Origin: Welwitschia mirabilis
Taxonomy: Eukaryota > Gnetophyta > Gnetopsida > Welwitschiales
Reading direction: 5' to 3'
DNA: 28,828 nt
Assembly: GCA_051453625.1 (NCBI GenBank)
Contig: JBOZIK010000001.1
Span: forward strand, 192,796,688-192,825,515
Shown here: one piece after another, positions 19,506 through 28,635 of the stretch
Layout: the number at the start of each line of letters is the position of its first letter
How positions within the stretch are numbered: position 1 is the stretch's first letter
Position numbers and translations under genes: made by a program
Notes under the pieces: generated by a model
Databases searched by the model: none
What the model was told of the DNA's origin: nothing
The model's input: the letters and a program-made list of their open reading frames with translations, nothing else

Positions 19506-21690
19506 CCTTTATTAATTCTTTGACAAAAACCAGGTGAAAAACCATAATTGCGAGCCAATTTGTCTTAAAAAATCAACTATAAAATAGGCTCATTAAACAC
19601 ATCTCATATCAAAATAACATTTAATGCATAATGTGTATAAAAATAAGAAAATATGATAAGGTCCTAAAACAAATGGACCTAAAAAGATAAGAAAATACAG
19701 TAATGACTTTAAGATAACTAACCAAATCAAAAAGTATACAAAAAAAAATGGACATAAGGTAACATGAACAGAAGATAGCCAACCTATTTGAAATTTTAAC
19801 CTAACAGACTCATGTGAAAGAATTCATAACATCACTTAATTTAAAATGCATGACTTAATGTATAAAAATTCCATTTCATAAGGCAGTGATTATAATGATG
19901 CTAAAAACTAACATGCTTAAAACAATAAATGATCAGATCCAAGAGTTGCTAAAAAATGAACTGATCTACCAACATCTCAAAACAAACAACTAAATCTCAA
20001 GAAATAAAATGATCATGTGGAAATACTAAGAGTCTAGGAAACAAGCAATGCTTCTAATAACACCAAGAACATCACTACTCCCCTAGCCTCTAAGTTTTTA
20101 TTATTTTATTACCTATGATGAGGGGAGTGCAACCATAGTTAGAGAAGTAAGGACCCACAAAGCATGGCCAATTGACCTTTCAATAGAGTTTTGATAGCTA
20201 CCATATTACACTGCCAAAGGCTCCTCTCAAAAATATTTACCCCAATGTACTTGTAGTAGGACATCTTGGTGACCATGTTTCTAAACTATCTCAAATAAAA
20301 CATCATGTCTTTTTTCAAATACTTTTCTTTTTTCTTTTTCCCCCTTCATAAAAGAAAACATTCCACATAACCAAGCACTCCAAAAGACAAAGGTGAAGTT
20401 AAAGTATGAAGACAAAAAAGAACACTCTTAACTAGTCTAAAACCTTTTCACCATTGAGAAAAACATCAAAAATAAAGCATCTTCTTTCAAACTAAAATTC
20501 AAAGATGTGAAAATGTCTCAAGATTAGATGAATCCAATCTTACCATTATAAAATGCCAAAGTTAAAGATTAGTCATAGAAATAAATACATAAATAATGTC
20601 ATAATAACCTCCAAAAGAAAAAGATAAGAGAAAATTCAGACTATTGCTCAAATAATTCCAACCTTTGCTTATTAACTTTCTAAAATTCTTAAGTAGTCAA
20701 GTCAGAAATCTCAATAGAGTCATCAGAATATATTTTGTTAAAATAATAAAAAATTAAAATAATTAAGAGTCATCCTACTCATCTTCCAGGTAATAGAGAG
20801 GATGATAGAGATAGAAAGTAAAGACGAAAAAAAATTATTAGAAATTTGGAGACAGAAAATAAAAATAGAGACTGTCATCTTAACTATCATGATGATGATA
20901 GAAGGAATGACACACATAGAAAATTGAAATATAAAGTTGAAAAGAAAATCACATTCATAATCAAAAGAATCAAAGGAACACCAAATCCAGTAAATTTTAC
21001 TTAAATCCTAAAATCTAATTAATGCTTTTAAAGAAAAATGGAAAGGATGTGTTTTGATGGTCTAAGAATATTGCATTCTATCAAAGAAATAAGGTCCAAA
21101 TCAGAAGTTCACCAATTGATAAGACATAAAAGGTACACAATTATTTTTAAGTGAAATTAATTGGAAGAAGAAAGGGATAATAGATAAAACTCTATGAGAC
21201 CACATTAAAGCAAAAATTTTAGAAGTCAAAGGGGAAATTAATGATGACTTTGGTAAATGATTTTCATTATTTACCATAGTTTTATTTTAATCCTTACAAA
21301 GAAAAATATGTTTTAGTCCACTAAAAAGATTTTTCAAATTCAAATTCAAATTATAATTTTTAACTTCTAGCTCATGTAGTGGACAATCTCCTTTAAGATA
21401 TAAATTTTCATCCACTAGTTGGACTTCCTTGCCATCTAAAAGTTTCATTTCTTCTTTATGTTGATCTGAAAATTTATCTCAAAATCAGATGTATCAATTC
21501 CTTCTTCTTTCTTAATCTCAAATAGGTCATCATAAAGCATAGGCTCATGTAAGGTTATCTTTCTTTCTTGGAGGGAACGATGTTGCAGAAATAAAGTTGG
21601 TTTGATATTACTTCAAATGTTCATTTCATCATCACCTAGGTATTTTTTGATTGCATTAAAAACTATAATAGTAAACATTTTATTTTCAAA
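19506..21690. other. Non-coding 3' interior of the Athila-like element
   Basis: About 2.2 kb of AT-rich sequence. By position RT, RNase H and integrase would be expected here on the minus strand, but I see none of their motifs. It contains two quasi-palindromes of the GTCATCC...GGATGA type (20769-20807 and 20874-20902). The rest shows no recognisable feature. Confidence 0.55.
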
Positions 21691-22030
21691 GTGACACTTC
21701 ATTATCCCAATTATTGTGTCAATGATACAGTGGGCTATTGCACAGAAGGCTTATCCTATAAGTAATGGGTATCCTTTATTATGTTTAACTTCTATGATAA
21801 TTACGTCTATTGGATAGTAAGCCTCTTCAATTTGAATTACTAAATCTTTGATGACCCCTAAGGGTTTCTTCACCGAAGTGTTCGCTAACTCTAAGACAAT
21901 TTGAGTAGGCTTTACTATACCTCCAAACCAAGTATCTTGCAAATGTGAAATGGCATAATATTAAAACTAGCTTCAATGTTAATTAAAGCTCTCCTAATCT
22001 TTTTTTCTCTAATGTAACATTCACTGTTGT
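21690..22030 (-). pseudogene. Athila-type protease pseudogene
   Basis: In minus-strand order: R-A-L-I-N-I-E-A-S-F-N-I-M-P-F-H-I-C-K-I-L-G-L (21990-21925), a one-base frameshift, then K-P-T-Q-I-V-L-E-L-A, K-K-P-L-G-V-I-K-D-L-V-I, Y-P-I-D-V-I-I-I and P-L-L-I-G (open 21942-21751). Functional relatives have D-L-G-A-S-x-N-L-M-P and, at the end, L-I-L-G-R-P-F-L. Here the catalytic Asp is Asn (AAC at 21980-21978) and Gly is Glu, both G-to-A changes, so the enzyme is dead. The acidic segment that follows (about 21540-21480) resembles the usual post-protease linker. Confidence 0.85.
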
Positions 22031-22329
22031 TGCCCTTGGATCTTTAAATTTGGGCTATTTTTGTAACATTAGTTTTATGATGGATTATCCTAGAAAGACT
22101 TTGCTAGGGATAACTCATTTTTATTTTCTTCTTATCAAGTCTTTCCATAGTTTTGAGTACCCCAAATTTTATTGCAAAAGTTTCTAAAAGGGTAAGTTTA
22201 TGCTCATATTTTTTATTAAGACTCTAAGATGTTTATTAAAAGTTGAATTGTTGTTAAGCCTATCAAGCCAATACGTAGCTAGTTGTTTTTGTGAAAACTT
22301 TTTTTTTTAATTTTTACTAAGAGAAGGAA

Positions 22330-23100
22330 AGTTATAATATTCTAATATTTTAAGGTCTTCCTCCTCTTCCGCATTATCTTGAATGTTATTTTGTGAGATT
22401 GATGCTTCACATGGACGAGGGTTTATTTCTTATCCACTTCTTGTCATAACCTTACAATCGTTTCTCATTTCATTGGGGTTTGGTAAAGGCTGTGTAGCTA
22501 ATGAGCCTTCTAATTTTTTGTTTACCAATATGGATTATTGAAGGACATTTACTAAATTTTCAATGTTGGCATTTTCCTTTTCTAACCTAACATGTGCCTT
22601 TTCTTGTGATGTTCTCATTTCATCCAAAAGGTTTGAGAGTGGATCATTTGAATTTTGAAAGTTTGATGAACTTGGTTGGAAGTTTGAATTTTCGAATTGG
22701 TTTCTAAAAGGTTGAAAGTTGTTTTAAAAATGAGTATTCAACCTAGATTGTACCTGATTTTGATTTCAGAAGTTTTAAGATGTTTGATTAAAAGTGCAAA
22801 CTTCTTCTTGTATTCTCTCTTTGTATGTTGGTAATAGAGGACAATTTTTAGTGATGTGATAATTGTCCTCACATAAGTTACAAGTTGGCATAACATTCTT
22901 CTCAGTTGCTGATTTGGCATCCAAAATCATTTCTATATACATCTCCAAGGTGGTTGTAAAATTTTGAATCAGATTTACAGGGTTGTAATCTACCTCCTTT
23001 TCTTGTTTAACTTATTGGCTAGTAATTCCCTCAGGATAAGGTTTGCATTAGGATTAGGGATAGAGAACCCTATAACTTACTATTATTTCTAGGTAGTGCT
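22330..23100 (-). pseudogene. Athila-type gag C-terminal pseudogene with zinc knuckle
   Basis: The zinc knuckle at 22882-22841 (minus) reads C-N-L-C-E-D-N-Y-H-I-T-K-N-C, a complete CX2CX4HX4C. It follows K-S-A-T-E-K-N-V-M-P-T and precedes P-L-L-P-T-Y-K-E-R. Downstream are an Asn/Gln/Phe-rich stretch (N-F-Q-P-F-R-N-Q-F), a helical segment E-M-R-T-S-Q-E-K-A-H-V-R-L, then L-P-N-P-N-E and V-M-T-R-S-G, which corresponds to the ITLRSG linker of Athila/Tat elements. The gag N-terminal half (about 1 kb in relatives) is missing: only some 650 bases separate this piece from the primer site. Confidence 0.85.
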
Positions 23101-23744
23101 TGACATTTTAAACTAGTTTTCTCCTTCTGTAAGATTTTCTTTAATGGGGTATGATTTAGAAAAAAAATAAATTCAGAAGGAGGATTGTATGCGCTTGGAG
23201 ATTTTTCTGATTTGATTTCTAAGTTTACCAGTCCTTTTCTAATGTCCTTTTCTATCAATAGCCTTTCTCTCTAATACCTCTTTTCTAGGTTAACCATATC
23301 ATAGCATCTTGCAAATAGAAAACAACAGAAAACAAATCAAAAATAACACTATTGTCTTGTCTGTCTTGAGAACAACAAAAGGAATGACGAATAGACAAAG
23401 CAGAAAATAGAAATAGAACATAGAATAAAAAGCTAAAAAAATGAAAAACACTAGTTGTCATCCTCCTGGTCATCCAAATAAGAAAGGAGATGATAGAGGC
23501 CAATTTTATTATAGATAACTAAAATTTTAAAACAAAAACTGAAAAACCAAAATCCCAGACTATTGTTCTATCGATCGTGTGGATGACAATGGGGATGATA
23601 GTTATTTTAGTACTAAAACTGAAAAACTGTAAACAAAAACTACTATTCCTAATAAAAATACAACATCGCTATGGATAAGTAACCAAATAGAAAATCTGAT
23701 ATACTCATCCGAATGATGATAATCCTTGTACTCCTCAGTAGCCT
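23100..23744. other. 5' interior of the Athila-like element, unassigned
   Basis: Between the primer site and the recognisable gag, on the minus strand. No gag core is identifiable. It contains two quasi-palindromes (23457-23495 and about 23558-23605). Confidence 0.45.
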
Positions 23745-23762
23745 TCCCTGACAACAATGTTA
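23745..23762 (-). other. Decayed tRNA-Asp-type primer binding site
   Basis: Minus strand TAACATTGTTGTCAGGGA, four bases after the 5' LTR end. It aligns with the tRNA-Asp complement TGGCGCCGTTGYCGGGGA used by Athila elements. All six differences are G-to-A or C-to-T, including both GC-rich ends. The position and the one-sided change pattern support the call. Confidence 0.7.
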
Positions 23763-23766
23763 ATTT

Positions 23767-24749
23767 ACTGCAGTGCATATTTGTACAAGTGTTTATACTT
23801 AAAAGGATTCTGTCATTTCATAAATAAAATATATTTCTTACACAATACTAGTATGAGTGGGAGTGAACCTAAATGTCGTATTCTTATTGAAGACTATGAG
23901 ATAAGACTTGGATTGCTTTTCACAAAGAAATAAGTAACCATAATTTAAATAATAATGCAAAAAATAAAGAATGCAATACAAATGCAAAATGTCACCAGAT
24001 CAAGGGCAACATAAACCATAAAGGTCATCTGACAAACTAATATGCAATAAAGAAAACAGAGTTTATATAAAGAAGTAACAAAATCTGGGTTACAAAATAT
24101 CTAGGCCTCAATGGAAGATACATGGCCCTTTACCAAGGGAACATTTTTCTGCAACTCTCAAGATGGATCTCTTGCCATTCGATCTCTTGTCACAAGAATT
24201 TCTAGTGCAAAGAAGATAAATAGGAGAGTCGCAATGAGACTTTTATGTGAAAACATAGTGGGAAATGACAAACAGAAGGTGCTCCAAAAATGCACTCTTT
24301 TACAAATAAGAAACGAACGAAATGATCAAGGATTGGCTATTAGAGTCGATTACAATATCAGTGTTACTGTGACTGTCATCTAGACGATGATGGGGACAAC
24401 AACTCATTACAAAAGGTGACTCAGCAGGTGTCTCAATAGATGACTCAGCAGTCCACATCAGCATCTAATGGTGTCGTCATCCTACCTGTCATGGGAAAGA
24501 CATAGGAAACGATAGTCTTCTTTAATCATCTGATTGAGGAGAAGTTAGTCTTTTTATCAAAAATATTCCTCTAAAGCTTTGTGTATCAGAATATGCTTTA
24601 AATGCCTCAAATATTACCAAGAATTGCACATTTCTGAGATCTTCTGTCAATTCTCCAAAATCCTTAGACTTGCACCTAAACCTATGCAAATGTTCTGCAA
24701 AATAGCTTATAAAACCCCATCAAATAACCACAAATTGGTAGCGCAATAC
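23767..24749 (-). repeat. 5' LTR of the Athila-like element
   Basis: Direct repeat of 18225-19492 in the same orientation. It lacks about 100 bases present in the other LTR between AAATGCAAAATG and GTCACC. Its open plus frame (24111-24383) is a fortuitous ORF in LTR sequence. It carries quasi-palindromes at 24375 and 24476. Confidence 0.88.
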
Positions 24750-24754
24750 CCATT
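24750..24754. repeat. Target site duplication, right copy (CCATT)
   Basis: Identical to 18220-18224, directly outside the 5' LTR of the gypsy element. Confidence 0.85.
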
Positions 24755-24950
24755 CACTTCTATGTTTGGAAACTAACTCATCATTAACCTATTTGGTAGG
24801 TGAAACATACCCAAATTCCACCTCCTAGATGTTACAATCTAGTGACTATAAGAACATGACCATCTTGCGTTTCTAATATGTGTAGTTTGGTCTAAAGAAC
24901 AGAGGAAGTCTTGAGATAGATTGCCCTTTTGTGTAGCTTGTGAAAGCCAT
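24750..24950 (-). pseudogene. Copia gag pseudogene, N-terminal part (other side of the insertion)
   Basis: The minus-strand ATG at 24950-24948 gives M-A-F-T-S-Y-T-K-G-Q-S-I-S-R-L-P, then N-Y-T-Y-stop-K-R-K-M (Trp expected at the stop), matching the N-Y-x-x-W-K-x-K-M gag motif. It continues to E-F-G-Y-V-S-P-T-K and K-H-R-S-E-W at the insertion point. The next residues N-P-N-D-K-K resume at 18219 in the same frame. It lies about 50 bases downstream of the primer site, as expected for a copia gag start. Several stops are present. Confidence 0.85.
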
Positions 24951-25001
24951 CTACGATAAACCTATAATTAAAAAAATAAACCATAATCTAGAATAACCAA
25001 C

Positions 25002-25012
25002 TTGTGATACCA
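25002..25012 (-). other. Primer binding site of minus-strand copia element (tRNA-Met, decayed)
   Basis: Minus strand TGGTATCACAAG: the first eight bases match the tRNA-Met primer site TGGTATCAGAGC and the remainder has diverged. It lies directly next to an LTR end CAATCCTAATA. Confidence 0.7.
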
Positions 25013-25013
25013 A

Positions 25014-25072
25014 TTATTAGGATTGCAAATCACCCTGTAAGGGTTGAATAGAGTGATCTACAATCCTAATAA
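25014..25072 (-). repeat. 5' LTR 3' end of minus-strand copia element, with hairpin
   Basis: On the minus strand the sequence GATCACTCTATTCAACCC...CAATCCTAATA matches the ends of the plus-strand LTRs at 181-226 and 4915-4964. The piece is also an inverted repeat: arms 25014-25033 and 25053-25072 pair at 18 of 20 positions (the outer 12 perfectly) around a 19-base loop. The LTR continues to the right, but its start is not identified. Confidence 0.65.
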
Positions 25073-25650
25073 GGGAAAGAAAGAGAAAGAAAAGAAAGAA
25101 AGAGGAGAAGGAAAGAGAAAAGAAAGAAAAAACATGCAAGGAGAAGCCCTAGGACTTTAGATTGTAGATCATCTTGGCATTCGATGTTAGAGATCCATGT
25201 TGGGGATCTAATCTATCTGAGATTCTTTTCTAATTCCTCTCTCTTGTATGAACTAGTTGGTATTGATAAAGCAGAATAACTTAATTATGTGTTCCAATCT
25301 GATCATTTCAACCTTATATGAAGTTGGAGGTCAGTATCATGTGATGGGGGAAGGGGGAAGAAAACCTAGGGTCTAGAGTGTCTTCCATGCCCCAGGCGTG
25401 GAATCCTCGACTTCCATGCCCTAGGCGTGAAATCCCAACTTTCATGCCCTAGGCGAGGATTTGGGTAATACTCTAGAAGGAAAAAAAGAGAAGGGAGAGG
25501 AAAGAAGAGGAAAAAAGAAAATAAATAGTAGGAAAAGGAAGAGACATAAGGAGAATTAGAAAGCGGGGAAGAAAAGAAGGGGGGGTAGGTAGAAAGAATA
25601 AGAGTAAGGGATCCGTTTGGATAGGATTGGTGTAAAATAGAAATTATTTA
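25073..25650. other. Purine-rich LTR-like sequence
   Basis: Strongly purine-biased stretches at 25073-25135 (GAAAGA-type) and 25480-25600 flank about 240 bases of mixed sequence and the tandem repeat at 25382-25464. By position it is the upstream part of the minus-strand copia LTR, where the purine strand would read as a pyrimidine tract. No gene is seen. Confidence 0.4.
25382..25464 (+). repeat. Tandem repeat, three units of 26-29 bp
   Basis: Units at 25382-25410, 25411-25438 and 25439-25464, each containing YTTCCATGCCCYAGGCGTG or a one- to three-base variant followed by RAATCC. The core CATGCCC-AGGCGTG is nearly self-complementary (CAYGCC/GGCGTG). Confidence 0.8.
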
Positions 25651-25659
25651 AAAATATCT

Positions 25660-27130
25660 GAAAAAGGTAAATATGAGAAAAGGATAAAATGGGAAACATC
25701 ATCCTTATGGATATTATCTCTCCATCCCAATCTAGATTCATTGAAGGGAGACTCGTTCACTACAACATCATTGTGACAAACGAAGTAGTAAGAGAAAACT
25801 TCAAAGAAAATAAATCCACCGTGTTCCTTAAGCCACAAACATCACAACGACACTTGATTCACTTCAATGGGACTCTCTTATAGATTCTTCAATAAAGCAA
25901 CTTTTTGTAGCAATTCTTAAGGTATCTTAGATTTATCCTTCATACAGTCCATTTTTCTATCATTGTAAATGCAGAAAGATTTGTTATTTCTGACCTTTAG
26001 TTAGTCTTAGAGAAGAAGACCCATTATCTTACCTCCTATTTGTTATACTCATGGATGCTTTAGCTTACCTCACATGCTCCCTTCAAATTGAAGCCTCTCA
26101 TAGTGCCCCTTATTTTTCAATTCTCTAGTTTACTCTGCTCTGTGTAGACTCGAATGTTGTGAGGGCAAAGAAGGTGCATAATTGTTTTTCCTCTTCTCAA
26201 CATTCACTAGATTAGAAATCCATTGAGAGAAATCCAAAGTATTTTTTGTTTATTCTCTTGTTATTAGAAAACATAAAATTCTTTACATTCTTTATTGTCA
26301 AAATTCCCAAACAAGTATCTAGGAACTTCCTTTTTATGCAACTGAATCTAATCCAGATTATGAGATGATGTGACTAGCAAAACAAATCACAAAAACTAAT
26401 AAATCACAAAAAAAATTATCAAGAAATGCAGGCAAAATTCTTCTAGCAAAAGCATGTATAGCTTCCATCAGCATCTACTTGGCATCTTGTATGCCTCTCA
26501 CAAATAAAGTTATAGGAAACATGGATAACATCATCAAAAATTTCATTTGATTAAGAAGAAAGTTACAAAAATGAATGCATCTTTTCAACTATGACAATTA
26601 TAATTCCAAATACTTTGAGAGGGTTGAAACTCAAAATCGTCAAGGCTATTAATTTGCTAATGCTAACACAAATAGCACATAGATATCACCTTCATTCTCA
26701 TGTACAATGGTTGTAGTTTTGCAAAATCCAATATGACCATAATTATAAATAGGCATCCTCAACTTGGAAAACCATCTAGAAAGTAATAGAAGAATTTTGG
26801 CCAATCCTTCTACAAAATTTCATTAATGACAGGGACCTTCTAATGCATAATGGCAACATATCTACTTTTAGAATTTATCACCATAAATTTGAGTGAGATC
26901 CAAAATGGAAGAAAATCTAGGCTTTGGCTACACTTGAAAATATAAAAATTTTTATTAGGCTTCTTTTGAGGAAAAATTTCCTACAAGGATAAGGCTTCAA
27001 CAAAAAGGCCTAAGTTTAGATCCAGATTATGTGCTATGTAAAGAGCAAGAGGAAGATCTCAACCACCTTTTCATCCAATGCACATTTATCCAGACATTTC
27101 ATACCAACATCAACATCAGTCATATACTTT
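25660..27130 (+). pseudogene. LINE (non-LTR) reverse transcriptase and zf-RVT fragment
   Basis: RT begins at I-I-S-P-S-Q-S-R-F-I-E-G-R (25713-25751), the conserved block of plant L1-like LINEs, followed by N-I-I-V-T-N-E-V-V. From 26006 the frame reads L-R-E-E-D-P-L-S-Y-L-L-F-V-I-L-M-D-A-L, normally L-R-Q-G-D-P-L-S-P-Y-L-F. The F-A-D-D box that should follow is not recognisable. Later: K-Y-L-G-T-S-like residues near 26310 and A-K-A-C-I-A-S-I-S-I-Y-L-like near 26445. Near the end is a zf-RVT motif V-L-C-K-E-Q-E-E-D-L-N-H-L-F-I-Q-C (27031-27081), whose first Cys is Tyr (TAT 27028). The endonuclease domain is absent, consistent with 5' truncation, and frames are broken. Confidence 0.85.
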
Positions 27131-27740
27131 GCATAAGTTCTTTTTCTGAAAAAAATGCAAAATATAAAAGAGAAAAAGCCCTTGTTTGACGGTCGATATG
27201 AAAGCATAGAAACCAATGCACTTTTCAAAATCTATACCCATATTTGAATGAGCTTTCTCACTCATACTTTTCTACCTTATTGTCATTGAAAACTCCTCTA
27301 ACTCCTATTAATAAAGATAAGTCTCAAAGCAGAAAATCATTTTCCTTTCATATAACTCAAACCCTTGGAGAGCTGCAGGATCTGAGGAATACCTTGCAGG
27401 AAGAAGCACTCTAATGACCTTACCAAAGAAGTAGACTAATAGTAGAGTACCAAAAAACATGCCCAAATAATATGGGTAGAGCTTAGTAAGCAAAAACCTT
27501 CCACCACTTATCCATCTTCAACTATGTAATAGCTTGATCTCTATTTCAAGAAGTAGGTCGCGACAGCTATGTGGAGAGCCTTTAAGGTCATAACCCTAAT
27601 ATCTCCACCCAATTTATGGATAATTGAAATGCATACATCACCACAGTGAATAGTATGGAAATCATCCTTTCTATAGATTCCATTACTTTAGTTACTAGTA
27701 CAAACTGTAAAGGCATTAAGAATGTGAAAGGAACCACCCC
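27130..27740. other. Unassigned sequence downstream of the LINE
   Basis: It may hold the LINE C-terminus and 3' untranslated region. No poly(A) tail, target duplication or further domain could be fixed. Open frames of about 60 codons on the minus strand (27034-27228 and 27308-27493) have no supporting similarity I recognise. Confidence 0.35.
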
Positions 27741-27742
27741 AA

Positions 27743-27792
27743 TGTAGAAAGTATGAGTTTCAATGATGCCAACATGATTAGATTGATAAAAA
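27743..27792 (+). repeat. LTR-start-like sequence, copy 1
   Basis: TGTAGAAAGTATGAGTTTCAATGATGCC is similar to the sequence at 27910 (about three quarters identical over 49 bases) and to the minus-strand LTR start at 15940. No clear polypurine tract precedes it. Confidence 0.45.
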
Positions 27793-28104
27793 GCTTATTA
27801 ATGATTATAAATTTAAGATTAAAAAAGGATATCAGATTCAGTGAGAGCAAATATCAGTTTTAGCAGGAGATGAAGGCATAAGGGTTATCATCATTAAGAA
27901 GAGGAATATTGTAGGAAATATGAATTTCAATGATAACAAGATGATAAGTTTAATGACATGTTCACCAAATGTGCATGTAAAATATGCTCCCCACCTTTTG
28001 AAGACTAGTGAATGGATAATCTAAAGTTGGCAAACTTTTGTTTGGTCAGCATTGATTATAATGGCAGATATCCCTAGCTCATGTTTTTGTATTTTAAGTT
28101 CTAA

Positions 28105-28320
28105 TAGGATCCTAGACATATCCACTCAAAAGGCCCACACATCCCCGCTCATTACAGTCTAATTATATGAGAGTTTAACCTGTTAACAAGTGCAGATGCC
28201 CCCACTCAAGTCCTCCAAATGTCCTAAATCTTCACAGATGATTTGTATGGCACTTTATGTTGTTAACAGGTGTAGACGTCCCCAATCCAAGATCTCAGAT
28301 GTCCCTCCTCCCATCCTTAA
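28105..28320 (+). repeat. Array D of the GACRTCC motif, first block
   Basis: Motifs: CTAGACATATCC (28112), ACACATCCCC (28137), CAGATGCCCCC (28193), CAAATGTCC (28216), TAGACGTCCCC (28273) and CAGATGTCCC (28297). They appear in pairs within a larger repeat: TGTTAACARGTGYAGAYG occurs at 28181 and again at 28261, 80 bases apart. Confidence 0.65.
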
Positions 28321-28368
28321 CTTTTTTGTATGAGAGACTACATAATTTATAGGTGTAAACTATTGAGT

Positions 28369-28459
28369 CCATTACCATCACATCAAAAGCCATGACTTAG
28401 GTGGAAACTAGTTTCCTTTATATTTACTCACTTATCAAGTTGGACATATGGAGGGCATA
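28369..28459 (+). repeat. Diverged 91-bp duplication, copy 1
   Basis: Aligns without indels to 28534-28624 with 12 mismatches (about 13%). Confidence 0.85.
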
Positions 28460-28522
28460 TTCAACAATCTACTCATCGATCCACATGCCAAGTGCTCACA
28501 CAAACTGAGAAGCCACTAGGGA

Positions 28523-28532
28523 NNNNNNNNNN
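28523..28532. other. Assembly gap (10 N)
   Basis: A short run of N, different in size from the 100-N gaps, so it comes from a different scaffolding or gap-estimation step. Confidence 0.95.
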
Positions 28533-28533
28533 T

Positions 28534-28624
28534 TCATTACCATTACACCAAAAGCCATGACTTAGGTAGAAATTAGATTCCTTTATATTTACTCACTTGT
28601 CGTGTTGGGCATGTGGAGCGCATA
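28534..28624 (+). repeat. Diverged 91-bp duplication, copy 2
   Basis: Second copy of 28369-28459. The 13% divergence argues against a simple assembly duplication. Confidence 0.85.
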
Positions 28625-28635
28625 CCCAACACAGA

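Larger units (their letters stand above)
18225..24749 (-). mobile_element. Athila-like Ty3/gypsy non-autonomous retrotransposon, complete insertion
   Basis: It is bounded by long direct repeats (18225-19492 and 23767-24749) and a 5-bp target duplication. On the minus strand the order is 5' LTR, primer site of tRNA-Asp type, gag remnant, zinc knuckle, R-S-G linker, protease, about 2.2 kb of AT-rich non-coding sequence, G-rich polypurine tract, 3' LTR. RT, RNase H and integrase are absent, so it must have moved with proteins from another element. The LTRs differ at roughly a tenth or more of sites by eye, indicating an old insertion, yet younger than the copia copy it split. Confidence 0.88.

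Noticed and set aside
24111-24383. 90-codon plus-strand frame
   Set aside because: It lies wholly in the LTR of the Athila-like element, antisense to the element, and is not open in the partner LTR.
27308-27493. 61-codon minus-strand frame with a hydrophobic start resembling a membrane segment
   Set aside because: Short, no start context or similarity, in a region of decayed repeats. Hydrophobic frames are common in AT-rich DNA.
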